DNA from: Fidelibacterota bacterium UBA7300
Lineage (GTDB): Bacteria; Fidelibacterota; Marinisomatia; Marinisomatales; UBA2128
Length of the DNA: 8,512 nt
Assembly: GCA_002471865.1 (NCBI GenBank)
Contig: DKQU01000082.1
Coordinates: 45,030-53,541, forward strand
Direction: 5' to 3'
Shown here: in pieces, positions 1 to 7,243 of the stretch
Layout: the number at the start of each line of letters is the position of its first letter
Numbering within the stretch: position 1 is the first letter of the stretch
Notes under the pieces: generated by a model
What the model saw: only the letters and a program-made list of their open reading frames with translations
The model's database searches: none
What the model was told of the DNA's origin: nothing
Position numbers and translations under genes: made by a program

Positions 1-1061
1 CTGTTCGAAAATACATGAAGCTCGCTTCCCGTACAGCCAAAGCGGTCATTTCTGATCTAACGAGTGATGAAAAGTTATTGGGAGTTTTGACGTCCCAGTG
101 GGGTGACTGTGGCTTGCCGCCGGGTCAGATCAGCTTCGGCATCATGGCGGGAATTGCTCGTCACTATCTCGAGGGAGGATTCTATCCTGTAGGTGGATCG
201 CGACGGTTCGCCGAAACAATCGTACCGGTTATAGAACAATCCGGCGGAACGGTTATTGTTAACACTGGCGTAGATGAGATTATCGTTCGGAATGGTATAG
301 CAGTGGGAGTACGATTGGAAAACGGCGACGAACTCTCCGCTCCCTTGATTATCAGCAGTGCCGGAGTAGCTAACACATACGGCAAACTCCTCCGCACAGC
401 TGAAATCTCTCGACCGCCTCTGACCAAAGTCGAACCGTCGAACGGCTATATCTGTCTTCATATTGGAATCAAAGAGTCGGCTAAGGCACTTGGGCTTCAG
501 AACTCTAACCTGTGGGTCCACGCAAGCTATGACCACGACCAGAACTATAACGACCATCTGAACGGTGGGATGACTTCAACACCGCGCTCTGCTTTTATCT
601 CTTTTCCTTCAGCCAAAGACCCCACATGGGATGAACAACATCCCAATAGATGCACTATAGAAATAGTTACTCTCGCCTCCTATGACTGGTTCAAACAATG
701 GGAGGAGACGAAATGGAAAAAACGAGGGGCGGAGTACTTGGAGAAAAAAGAAGAGCTTTCCGATGGATTGCTGAACATCCTCTACAAACACGTCCCTGAA
801 GTACGTGGAAAAGTGGACTATGCAGAGCTCTCCACCCCGCTCACCACCCGGGATTTAGCCAACTATCCCCGGGGTGAACTTTATGGTTTAGCGCACACTC
901 CTGAACGGTTCCAACAAAAATGGCTTCGACCCAAGACATCTGTGAAGAATCTCTACCTCACCGGTCAGGATATCATTAGCGCCGGTGTGACTGGCGCTCT
1001 TTTCGCGGGAGTACTCACAACTTCCGCTATTCTGAAAAAAAATGTGCTAAAAGAAATTTAA
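1..1061 (+). CDS. Retinol saturase-like FAD-dependent oxidoreductase (all-trans-retinol 13,14-reductase family), 5'-truncated by window edge
   Basis: The reading frame is open to the left edge (first full codon at base 3), so the N-terminal Rossmann FAD-binding region is missing. About 352 C-terminal residues remain, of a family usually 500-600 residues long. The fragment resembles vertebrate RetSat by eye. It has a GGFYP.GGS segment near 173-204, the strongly RetSat-like FPSAKDPTW at 603-629, and the C-terminal FAD-contacting LTGQD motif at 957-971 followed by a GALFAGVLTTSAIL helix. RetSat reduces the 13,14 double bond of all-trans-retinol. Bacterial members belong to the wider phytoene desaturase / CrtISO family and may act on carotenoids or other polyenes, so the substrate here is inferred. 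The gene ends with TAA, 29 bp before the kinase fusion gene, suggesting co-transcription. The family call is firm and the substrate is not. Confidence 0.85.
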   Translation, partial: VRKYMKLASRTAKAVISDLTSDEKLLGVLTSQWGDCGLPPGQISFGIMAGIARHYLEGGFYPVGGSRRFAETIVPVIEQSGGTVIVNTGVDEIIVRNGIAVGVRLENGDELSAPLIISSAGVANTYGKLLRTAEISRPPLTKVEPSNGYICLHIGIKESAKALGLQNSNLWVHASYDHDQNYNDHLNGGMTSTPRSAFISFPSAKDPTWDEQHPNRCTIEIVTLASYDWFKQWEETKWKKRGAEYLEKKEELSDGLLNILYKHVPEVRGKVDYAELSTPLTTRDLANYPRGELYGLAHTPERFQQKWLRPKTSVKNLYLTGQDIISAGVTGALFAGVLTTSAILKKNVLKEI

Positions 1062-1090
1062 CATCACAGAATTATAAATCTGCCTTTGGC

Positions 1091-2887
1091 TTGAAACATC
1101 CTAATTCAAATATCTTTGTACTCGGAGGTGCCTCATTAGATACTCTAACAGTTAACGGAATTGATCATTCATCACCCGGTGGTGCCGGACTTTATACGGC
1201 ATTGGCTGCTGCTAAATGCGGCGCTGTCGTTACCCTTTTTGCACCCATACCCGATCCAATGCCTGAGGAAATTGCTCAAGTTGCTTCTATTGTCGAATGG
1301 ATTGGGCAAAAAGTCTCTCCAGAGAATTTACCGAGCTTCCATATTATTCAGGAATCCGGTGATACAACCTACAAAAAATCATTTTTCGGCGCTGAAGAGA
1401 CTTTAACACCCAATGATTTACCTGACGATCTATCTGAATTTGACCTGGTTCATGTAGCACCGCTTGGTAACAGTGCTCGACAGCTTCAATTCATTCATGC
1501 CTGCCGTGAGCGAGGTGCTAAACTTATATCAGCAGGAACAGGTAAACCGTTGATCAAAAACAACCCTGAATTGATAAAAGATGTTTTCGACGAGAGTGAT
1601 ATGTTTTTTATGAATGAGGAAGAAGCCAAAGTACTTTTCCCTGATCAAAGGAAAATTCAAACAAAGACCAGAAAAAATCTTTTTATTACAAGGGGCTCTA
1701 GTGGCACATCGGTTTATCTTGGCGATCACAAATATGATGTTGAAGCTGTAACTGTCAAAGCAGTGGACCCAACCGGAGCTGGTGATACGTTTTGTGGAGC
1801 TGCTATTTCTGGGATCGTGAGCGGAGATCATCCGGTAAAAGCAGCCATGAATGCTTCATCTTTAGCGGCAGAAATGATTACTGAGATAGGTCCAAGAAAA
1901 CTACTAACTAATTCAAAACTACCGAGAATCAAAACCGATAACAGAGTCAAGGTAAACCAGAAACAAATTAATCTTACTGCAAAACTAATTTCAACACTTA
2001 AAGAGGAAAAGCCATTCGATTTTATTGCTTCTTCCCTCCCCCCTAATAAACATCCACTTACTGTAGATTTCTTTTTTATCACCACATTGCAGCAATTCAG
2101 CTTCTGGTCGATTAAGAACGATCATTACCATTTACCCTTGATTGACATCATTGGAGGTGAAGAACTAAAGGGGTCATTTTACCTCTTCATGGCTTACAAA
2201 CAAAAACTGGATGACGACCCTGAATATTTTTCCCCGGAACGCCAAGCTAACCAGACATTAGAAGAAATGCAGATACTATTTCGTTCTGATGATGGACAAG
2301 ATATCATGCCGGCAGTGGAACTCCATTGGGATGCTGCACGACGCTTTGGAAAAACCCTTCTGGAACTGGGCTGGACACCACAAAACATTCTGCGAACAGC
2401 CATGGAATCAAAGCTGCCACTGAAAACATTCCTGTCCATGCTGGACCATGTAGGCGGTTACCGGGAAGATCCATTACGAAAGAAAAGTTCATTGCTGGCA
2501 ATGATACTGAATAACCGTCCAGAAAAATATTTTGAATTTGGAGAAGGTGAATTCTTACCTCCTATAATCGACTATCATTGTATGCGGTCCAATTTACGAA
2601 TGGGACTGATCGATATATTAGATGATGAACTTCGGAGTAAACTGGAAAATAGAGCCTTAATTTCAGACAAACATGAATGGGCTGTCCGTTTCGCTGCATA
2701 TAAGGCGGTGGAGCAGCTGCCAACTCTATCAGGAAGATCTATGGCAACAGTGGATGAATATTTCTTCTTTTCCCGAAAACGGTGCCCAGAAATGAGTGAA
2801 CCTGAATGTTCAAATTGTAGTGCGGATAAGATCTGCGCTCACAGAAAGGAACTGTTTCAACCAGTGATTAGAACAGATTTTTATTGA
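1091..2887 (+). CDS. PfkB-family (ribokinase-like) kinase fused to a QNG1/DUF2419-like, HhH-GPD-type N-glycosylase domain with Cys4 loop; candidate bifunctional queuosine salvage enzyme
   Basis: This protein has 598 residues. Residues 1-275 form a PfkB kinase: FVLGGASLD near the N-terminus, the GG of the substrate-lid region at 30-31, and the ATP/anion-hole motif DPTGAGDTF at 226-234 with D232 as expected catalytic base. PfkB proteins normally stop near 300 residues. After a basic linker (about 276-295) a second domain runs to the end. It shares with human QNG1 (queuosine 5'-phosphate N-glycosylase) the segments FSFW (336-339), FRSD (397-400), MP (406-407), GKTLLE (420-425) and YRED (457-460). 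Its IIDYHCMR (492-499) resembles the catalytic-Asp segment VDTHIFR of endonuclease III, and lysines 464/465 sit where that enzyme has its lyase lysine. C565, C573, C576 and C582 form CX7CX2CX5C, close to the EndoIII Fe-S loop. The start is TTG, because no in-frame ATG precedes the FVLGG strand. No Shine-Dalgarno site is seen. Kinase-then-glycosylase queuosine salvage is my inference. A base-excision enzyme is the alternative for the second domain. Confidence 0.88.
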   Translation: MKHPNSNIFVLGGASLDTLTVNGIDHSSPGGAGLYTALAAAKCGAVVTLFAPIPDPMPEEIAQVASIVEWIGQKVSPENLPSFHIIQESGDTTYKKSFFGAEETLTPNDLPDDLSEFDLVHVAPLGNSARQLQFIHACRERGAKLISAGTGKPLIKNNPELIKDVFDESDMFFMNEEEAKVLFPDQRKIQTKTRKNLFITRGSSGTSVYLGDHKYDVEAVTVKAVDPTGAGDTFCGAAISGIVSGDHPVKAAMNASSLAAEMITEIGPRKLLTNSKLPRIKTDNRVKVNQKQINLTAKLISTLKEEKPFDFIASSLPPNKHPLTVDFFFITTLQQFSFWSIKNDHYHLPLIDIIGGEELKGSFYLFMAYKQKLDDDPEYFSPERQANQTLEEMQILFRSDDGQDIMPAVELHWDAARRFGKTLLELGWTPQNILRTAMESKLPLKTFLSMLDHVGGYREDPLRKKSSLLAMILNNRPEKYFEFGEGEFLPPIIDYHCMRSNLRMGLIDILDDELRSKLENRALISDKHEWAVRFAAYKAVEQLPTLSGRSMATVDEYFFFSRKRCPEMSEPECSNCSADKICAHRKELFQPVIRTDFY

Positions 2888-3042
2888 GTTTCTTATAATC
2901 TGATTTATAAAGAGTGCAATCTGTATTCAATTCAGCCGCACTAAAAACTACAGTGAAAATATGATTGTCCTTAAAATTATGGGCGGTATTCTATATGGCG
3001 GCATCGAAGGAGCTGCAACCGGATTCATTTACTCTTATAAGT
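2888..3042. other. Convergent intergenic spacer
   Basis: This 155-bp AT-rich spacer separates the stop of the kinase fusion gene from the stop of mutL. It holds the weak hairpin listed separately and the first part of a 44-codon plus-strand frame (2961-3095) that runs antisense into mutL. I see no promoter, tRNA or clear repeat in it. Confidence 0.7.
2913..2942. terminator. Weak hairpin in the convergent spacer, possible bidirectional terminator
   Basis: Inverted arms AGTGC (2913-2917) and GCACT (2938-2942) enclose a second short pairing CTG (2921-2923) with CAG (2933-2935). On the minus strand the hairpin is followed by CTCTTTATAAATC, a poor T-tract. On the plus strand it is followed by AAAAAC, so intrinsic termination of the kinase gene is not well supported. 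The location between two convergent operons, 26 bp after the plus-strand stop and about 100 bp after mutL, is the main argument. The arms are short and may be chance. Confidence 0.25.
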
Positions 3043-4785
3043 TTATGTTCGCTCAAACCGCCTATCCAATTCATCAAGCGATAGATTTACAATAATCGGT
3101 CGCCCGTGCGGACAGTAATAGGGGTGTTTGGTGGCAAAGAGACGATCCACCAGATTCTGCATCTCATCCCTCACCAATGTATCTCCGGCCTTGACAGCCG
3201 CCTTGCAAGCATAAGACGCAGCAATCGCTTCCCTAAATGAGGCGTATTCCTGCTGATGCTCCAGATAATAGTCAATGATCTCCTTCAGCACCTGCTTCTC
3301 ATTTCCCCACCCCAGTTCGTTGGGAATCCCTTCCACCATAACAGTATTCTTTCCAAAATCACTCAGTCGAAAGCCAATTTTTTCGAGATAAGGTAAAAGA
3401 TCAACCAATGAAGCGTAATCATCAGCTGAAAACTCCACCACCTGTGGAAAAAGGAGCGTCTGGCTCGGCATGGGACTTTTATCCATAGCTGCCAGCGCTT
3501 GTTCGTAAAGGACTCGCTCGTGAGCCACATGTTGATCAATGATCACCAATCCACTAGTGATCTGGGATACAATGTACTTATCGTGAACCTGCCAGATGTT
3601 CTCCAGATTGATGAGCGGTTGCTCTTCCCGGTCTGACATGGTCCGGACATATTCAACTGCCCGCTCCAGGCTGTTTTCCCTGCGAGGCTTACCGGCACTC
3701 TCCAGTGGACGATCAAACGTGATTCCGGCTTGAGATATTTCAACTGTGTTAGCTTCAAAATCATGTGCTTCATGCGGAGAAAAATCCGGTGCTGTCGCCA
3801 AAATCTCTTTCAGCGCCTCAGTAACTGCGCTTTTTACCACATGGTACACTTTCCACTCGTCGCGGAAACGTACTTCGGTCTTCATGGGATGAACGTTCAC
3901 ATCCACAAATTTCTTAGGAACCTGAAGATTAAGGACAAAAAACGGGAACTCCCCACGAGATACAAGTGATCGATATGCTGAGAAGACTGCTGAGCTTAGA
4001 AGACGATCGCTTATCCATCGATGATTCAGAAAAATGTACTGCTCTCCCCGCCGCTTGCGAACGAGGTTCAGGTTCCCGATAAAACCATTAATTTTGAACG
4101 GCTCCTTCTCATATAGGACGGGAAGGACATTCTGCTTGTAAGTAGGATCATTCACTTGACCGATACGGTCTTTTAGAGAGTTACTTTGCAGATTCATCAA
4201 CTCTTTTTCTTCAGATACCAATCGAAAAGCAATCTCAGGATAACTGAGGGCAAACCGCTTTACAGATTGAATGATATGCCGCATTTCAGTTTTTGGACTT
4301 TTCAAAAATTTCCGCCGAGCTGGCACGGAGAAAAACAGTTCGCTCACTGTGATGGCAGTCCCTTTGGATCGAGAAGACGGCTGCGGTTCGCCAATTGTCC
4401 CGTCTGTTATGGTCAGTTCATGACCGCTACCGGAGCCATCAGCTGCCGAGAGAATCTTCACTTTCGCTACGGAAGCAATACTGGGCAGCGCCTCACCGCG
4501 GAATCCGAGAGTACCGATCTGCTCCAGATCTTTTGCTGAGCTGATTTTAGAGGTGGCGTGCCGGGAGAATGCCAGTACCAGGTCTTCGGCGGACAAACCT
4601 TCGCCGTCATCGATCACCTGAATCAAGGTTTTACCGCCTCCCTTCACGATGATCTCCACTGATGAAGCATCGGCATCGATGCTGTTTTCTACCAACTCCT
4701 TCACCACAGACGCCGGGCGCTCTACTACCTCACCAGCGGCAATCTTATTTTTTAGGTCGTTGGATAGAACTTTGATTCTAGACAT
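3043..4785 (-). CDS. mutL: DNA mismatch repair protein MutL (endonuclease-type)
   Basis: MutL links mismatch recognition by MutS to strand incision and excision. This 580-residue protein starts with the GHKL ATPase: AAGEVVERPASVVKELVEN at 16-34 with the expected catalytic E30 and Mg-binding N34, DDGEG at 59-63, and GFRGEAL at 94-100. The transducer domain includes DVNVHP at 295-300 and K302, matching the ATP-sensing lysine of E. coli MutL. A short, variable linker (about 330-390) leads to the C-terminal dimerisation domain. That domain has the metal-binding motifs of nicking MutL proteins: DQHVAHERVLYE (417-428, normally DQHAx2Ex4E), ACKAAVKAGD (526-535) and CPHGRP (558-563). It is therefore expected to nick the daughter strand itself, as in bacteria without MutH. 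Its ATG overlaps the ftcD stop by one base (TAATG), indicating translational coupling. It is the last gene of the minus-strand operon. Confidence 0.97.
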   Translation of the reverse strand: MSRIKVLSNDLKNKIAAGEVVERPASVVKELVENSIDADASSVEIIVKGGGKTLIQVIDDGEGLSAEDLVLAFSRHATSKISSAKDLEQIGTLGFRGEALPSIASVAKVKILSAADGSGSGHELTITDGTIGEPQPSSRSKGTAITVSELFFSVPARRKFLKSPKTEMRHIIQSVKRFALSYPEIAFRLVSEEKELMNLQSNSLKDRIGQVNDPTYKQNVLPVLYEKEPFKINGFIGNLNLVRKRRGEQYIFLNHRWISDRLLSSAVFSAYRSLVSRGEFPFFVLNLQVPKKFVDVNVHPMKTEVRFRDEWKVYHVVKSAVTEALKEILATAPDFSPHEAHDFEANTVEISQAGITFDRPLESAGKPRRENSLERAVEYVRTMSDREEQPLINLENIWQVHDKYIVSQITSGLVIIDQHVAHERVLYEQALAAMDKSPMPSQTLLFPQVVEFSADDYASLVDLLPYLEKIGFRLSDFGKNTVMVEGIPNELGWGNEKQVLKEIIDYYLEHQQEYASFREAIAASYACKAAVKAGDTLVRDEMQNLVDRLFATKHPYYCPHGRPIIVNLSLDELDRRFERT

Positions 4786-6491
4786 TATGCTCCAGCTATC
4801 ACCTTCTCCACTTGAGTGATCACTTTTCTCTTCAATTCTGCAGCCGACCGCTCCAAATCGTTCACTTCGTCAGTGACACCCTTCTTGAATTTTTCATCCT
4901 CTATATCCGCCAAGTTGATGAGCACATTCAGCCGAGCTCCACGGAGGCCTGCCAGGGCTGCTTCCGCTGCCACACCGGCGTCACTCACTGATGCTGCCAG
5001 ACCTTCCCGGGCGACCACATCTGCCAAGTCAAGCACCTCACTACACAGTTTGGCTATTTCCAGTGGAATCTTTGTGGCGGCTTTGGTCGATTCCTGAACA
5101 GCAGTATGTCGAGCCGTCTTCTGCTCATCTGTTTTTTTCGGTAGTCGCATGGCTGCCATCAACTCGTTGAACGCTTCCGTATCAGCGTCCACTAGAGTTG
5201 AGAGGCGATCCTTCAATTCCTGCGCTTTAATACCCAAATTTTCCATTTGGGACTTCTTTTCTTCCATCCCCTTCTTTCCATGAGTCAATGCCGCAACCAT
5301 ACTGGCCAGGGCGGCAGCAAGTGAGCCCAAAAGAGCGCTTACAGATCCGCCGCCGGGAGCGGGGCTGTCCGTGGAAAGTTCTTCTACAAAGTCCTTTACC
5401 GTCATGGATATAAGTCCTCCCTTATCGTTTCTAACTGCATATTCGATGATCTTTTCCTGAGCCACGAAGGGTGCCACATCATTAAGTCCCAGAGACTGAA
5501 CAGCAATCTCCACCAGTTCGCTCACCGGGACACCAGACGTCCTCCCTTGTTTTTGCAGATAGTGCCTCCCAGCCATTAGGAGCGCATCCAGCGGGATCAG
5601 GCCCACGAGCTCGCTTCCTGTTACTCTCAGACCCCTTTCCTCTGCCAACCTGCAGGCAGCGTCATAAACTTCGTGGATTGATGAAACTTTGTAATTCGTA
5701 AAATTGATAGAAATTTGTGCACGGCTGTAGGTATCTACATACCACCCAACCGCCTTCACATCTTTGAACATACCGAGTACTTTTACTGCTTTACCCTTCT
5801 CATCGCGGACGATTTCTCCATCGAGGAGATTTTTGGATATAGGATTGGGATTGCGTTTGCTTCTTCCCTTTTCCCTGAGCTCAAAGGCAATGTCTGTGGC
5901 CCACCGCCCATCTTTGGTGTTGAGGTTAATATTGTAGGCGATAAGAAACTCTCGGGCACCCATGATAGTAGCTCCACTTTGAGCATTGAATTCTGGAGCA
6001 CCGAAATCGGGTTTCCAATTGGGATCCTTTAGTTTCTCCTCAAGTCCTTCATATTCACCGGCTCTGACAATTGCCAAATTTTGGCGCTCAGGAGTAGCAG
6101 CAGCGTGCTCATAAAGATAGACCGGTATTGCCAGCTCATTCGCCACTCTCTCTCCCACTTCCTTTGCATACTCGACGCAGTCGTCCATGGTAACTCCGCT
6201 AACCGGTACAAAGGGACAGACATCCGTAGCTCCCATCCGGGCGTGAGTTCCTTCATGAGTCCGCATGTCGATAACTTCGGCAGCCTTGGCGATGGCCTGA
6301 AAAGCGGATTCCTTCACCGCCTCCGGGGAGCCCACAATGGTCACCACTGTCCTATTCGTATCTGCTCCGGGATCTACATCTAAGAGAGTTACGTCATCAA
6401 CTGCCTCAGCAGCATCTGTGATGGCACGGATTTTCTCCAGGTCATTCCCTTCACTGAAGTTCGGTACACATTCTACTATCTTATCCACCAT
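4785..6491 (-). CDS. ftcD: Bifunctional glutamate formimidoyltransferase / formimidoyltetrahydrofolate cyclodeaminase
   Basis: The fused enzyme moves the formimino group of formiminoglutamate (from histidine breakdown) to tetrahydrofolate and then cyclises and deaminates it to 5,10-methenyl-THF and ammonia. At 568 residues it is slightly longer than the mammalian enzyme (541). Residues 1-345 are the formiminotransferase: VECVPNFSEG at 6-15, TNRTV at 45-49, and THARMGATDVCPF at 82-94, where H83 matches the mammalian catalytic H82. VTGSELVGLIP lies at 290-300. Residues 365-568 are the all-helical cyclodeaminase: APGGGSV at 378-384 and TLVDADTEAF at 432-441, containing the probable catalytic aspartate. 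Residues about 211-245 form an insertion relative to the mammalian enzyme, apparently shared with Bacteroidetes homologues. No hut genes are visible, so its role may be general folate one-carbon supply. AGGTAAG just upstream of the ATG is an acceptable Shine-Dalgarno-like site, and the preceding small gene stops 6 bp away. Confidence 0.96.
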   Translation of the reverse strand: MVDKIVECVPNFSEGNDLEKIRAITDAAEAVDDVTLLDVDPGADTNRTVVTIVGSPEAVKESAFQAIAKAAEVIDMRTHEGTHARMGATDVCPFVPVSGVTMDDCVEYAKEVGERVANELAIPVYLYEHAAATPERQNLAIVRAGEYEGLEEKLKDPNWKPDFGAPEFNAQSGATIMGAREFLIAYNINLNTKDGRWATDIAFELREKGRSKRNPNPISKNLLDGEIVRDEKGKAVKVLGMFKDVKAVGWYVDTYSRAQISINFTNYKVSSIHEVYDAACRLAEERGLRVTGSELVGLIPLDALLMAGRHYLQKQGRTSGVPVSELVEIAVQSLGLNDVAPFVAQEKIIEYAVRNDKGGLISMTVKDFVEELSTDSPAPGGGSVSALLGSLAAALASMVAALTHGKKGMEEKKSQMENLGIKAQELKDRLSTLVDADTEAFNELMAAMRLPKKTDEQKTARHTAVQESTKAATKIPLEIAKLCSEVLDLADVVAREGLAASVSDAGVAAEAALAGLRGARLNVLINLADIEDEKFKKGVTDEVNDLERSAAELKRKVITQVEKVIAGA

Positions 6492-6497
6492 TCTTAC

Positions 6498-6623
6498 CTA
6501 CGACAGATTAGATAGATACCACATAAAGCCTAGTACGATAGCTAATATTAAAATCAACTTCCAAATTGTTTTACTTGGTTTCCTTCTTTCCATGATTCGC
6601 TTGAAGTGTACTTCGTGAGTCAT
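6498..6623 (-). CDS. Small single-pass membrane protein, 41 residues, function unknown
   Basis: An ATG at 6623-6621 shares the ATGA junction with the stop codon of the upstream M50 protease gene, and the frame ends with TAG at 6498-6500, six bases before the ftcD start. The product has a basic N-terminal half (K8, R9, R13, R14, K15, K18, K22), one hydrophobic helix at about 21-38 (WKLILILAIVLGFMWYL), and a tail of only a few residues. The positive-inside rule predicts the N-terminus in the cytoplasm. It fills the only sizeable gap in an otherwise packed operon, which together with the 4-bp overlap argues for a real gene. M11 is an alternative start. I recognise no family. A partner or adaptor of the neighbouring membrane protease is possible but is guesswork from position alone. 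Confidence 0.62.
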   Translation of the reverse strand: MTHEVHFKRIMERRKPSKTIWKLILILAIVLGFMWYLSNLS

Positions 6624-7243
6624 GACATCAGTCCAAAAGTAAACAGTTCAGAGAAAAACTTGACAAACGGTCCAATGAATGACCAGAAAATGGAACGACC
6701 TGTCATCATTCCCATCATGATGAGTCCCATGAGTGCCCACGGACCGTACATTTCCATCTGATCGGCAATGTGCTGAAATTGGTATGGCAACAGTCCGCGG
6801 AGGACTTTCGAGCCGTCCAGCGGGGGGATGGGAAGCATGTTAAAGACAGCTAAGGCCAGATTTATAAACAAACTATATTGTAACATAATAAGTAACATAT
6901 TGTGAGATCCAAGCGATCCACGCCCCAGCATGGATAAGAGTATCCCTGAAATAAAAGCCAGTACCATGTTCGCTCCCGGTCCGGCCAGAGCCACCCAGAG
7001 CATATCTTGCTTGGGATTTCGGAAATAACGAGGGTCAACAGGAACTGGCTTGGCCCAACCAAAATGAACCACAAATAGCATGATAGTTCCGATGGGATCG
7101 AGATGCGATAACGGATTCAGAGTGAGGCGTCCAGCCATTTTTGCTGTCGGATCGCCAAATCTTAAAGCGACATAGCCGTGGGCAAATTCGTGGAACGTCA
7201 ATGCCACCAATATAGGTGGCGCCAGAAGTATCATATCTACCAT
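6620..7243 (-). CDS. Site-2-type intramembrane zinc metalloprotease (peptidase M50 family)
   Basis: This 207-residue polytopic membrane protein has the HExxH zinc motif HEFAH at 18-22 in its first membrane helix, and the second signature NMLPIPPLDGSKVL at 135-148 with D143 as expected third zinc ligand. FGWAKPVPVDP at 61-71 is the conserved loop of the compact M50 subgroup that lacks PDZ and CBS domains (YwhC-like). Further hydrophobic stretches lie at about 49-60, 82-106, 115-137 and 167-207. Site-2 proteases cut transmembrane segments of substrates. The physiological substrate of this compact group is mostly unknown. The start ATG overlaps the xerD stop by 7 bp (ATGGTAG), and the stop overlaps the next small gene by 4 bp, so all three are probably co-translated. 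GGAG lies about 16 bases upstream of the ATG, too far to be a good ribosome site. Confidence 0.93.
   Translation of the reverse strand: MVDMILLAPPILVALTFHEFAHGYVALRFGDPTAKMAGRLTLNPLSHLDPIGTIMLFVVHFGWAKPVPVDPRYFRNPKQDMLWVALAGPGANMVLAFISGILLSMLGRGSLGSHNMLLIMLQYSLFINLALAVFNMLPIPPLDGSKVLRGLLPYQFQHIADQMEMYGPWALMGLIMMGMMTGRSIFWSFIGPFVKFFSELFTFGLMS

Noticed and set aside
1111..1118. TATCTTTG, an exact match to the Bacteroidetes -7 promoter consensus TAnnTTTG, with TTTG at 1085-1088 upstream
   Set aside because: It lies inside the kinase coding sequence and encodes part of the conserved N-terminal strand. A start downstream of it would remove that strand. A 6-base fixed match is likely by chance.
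2893..2911. AT-rich inverted repeat (CTTATAA ... TTATAAAG) after the kinase fusion stop
   Set aside because: The pairing is almost only A-T, the core TTATAA is self-complementary, and no T-tract follows, so it is not a credible terminator.
4186..4539. 117-codon plus-strand open frame antisense to mutL
   Set aside because: It is fully inside the well-supported mutL gene, resembles no family I know, and has the composition expected of a shadow frame.
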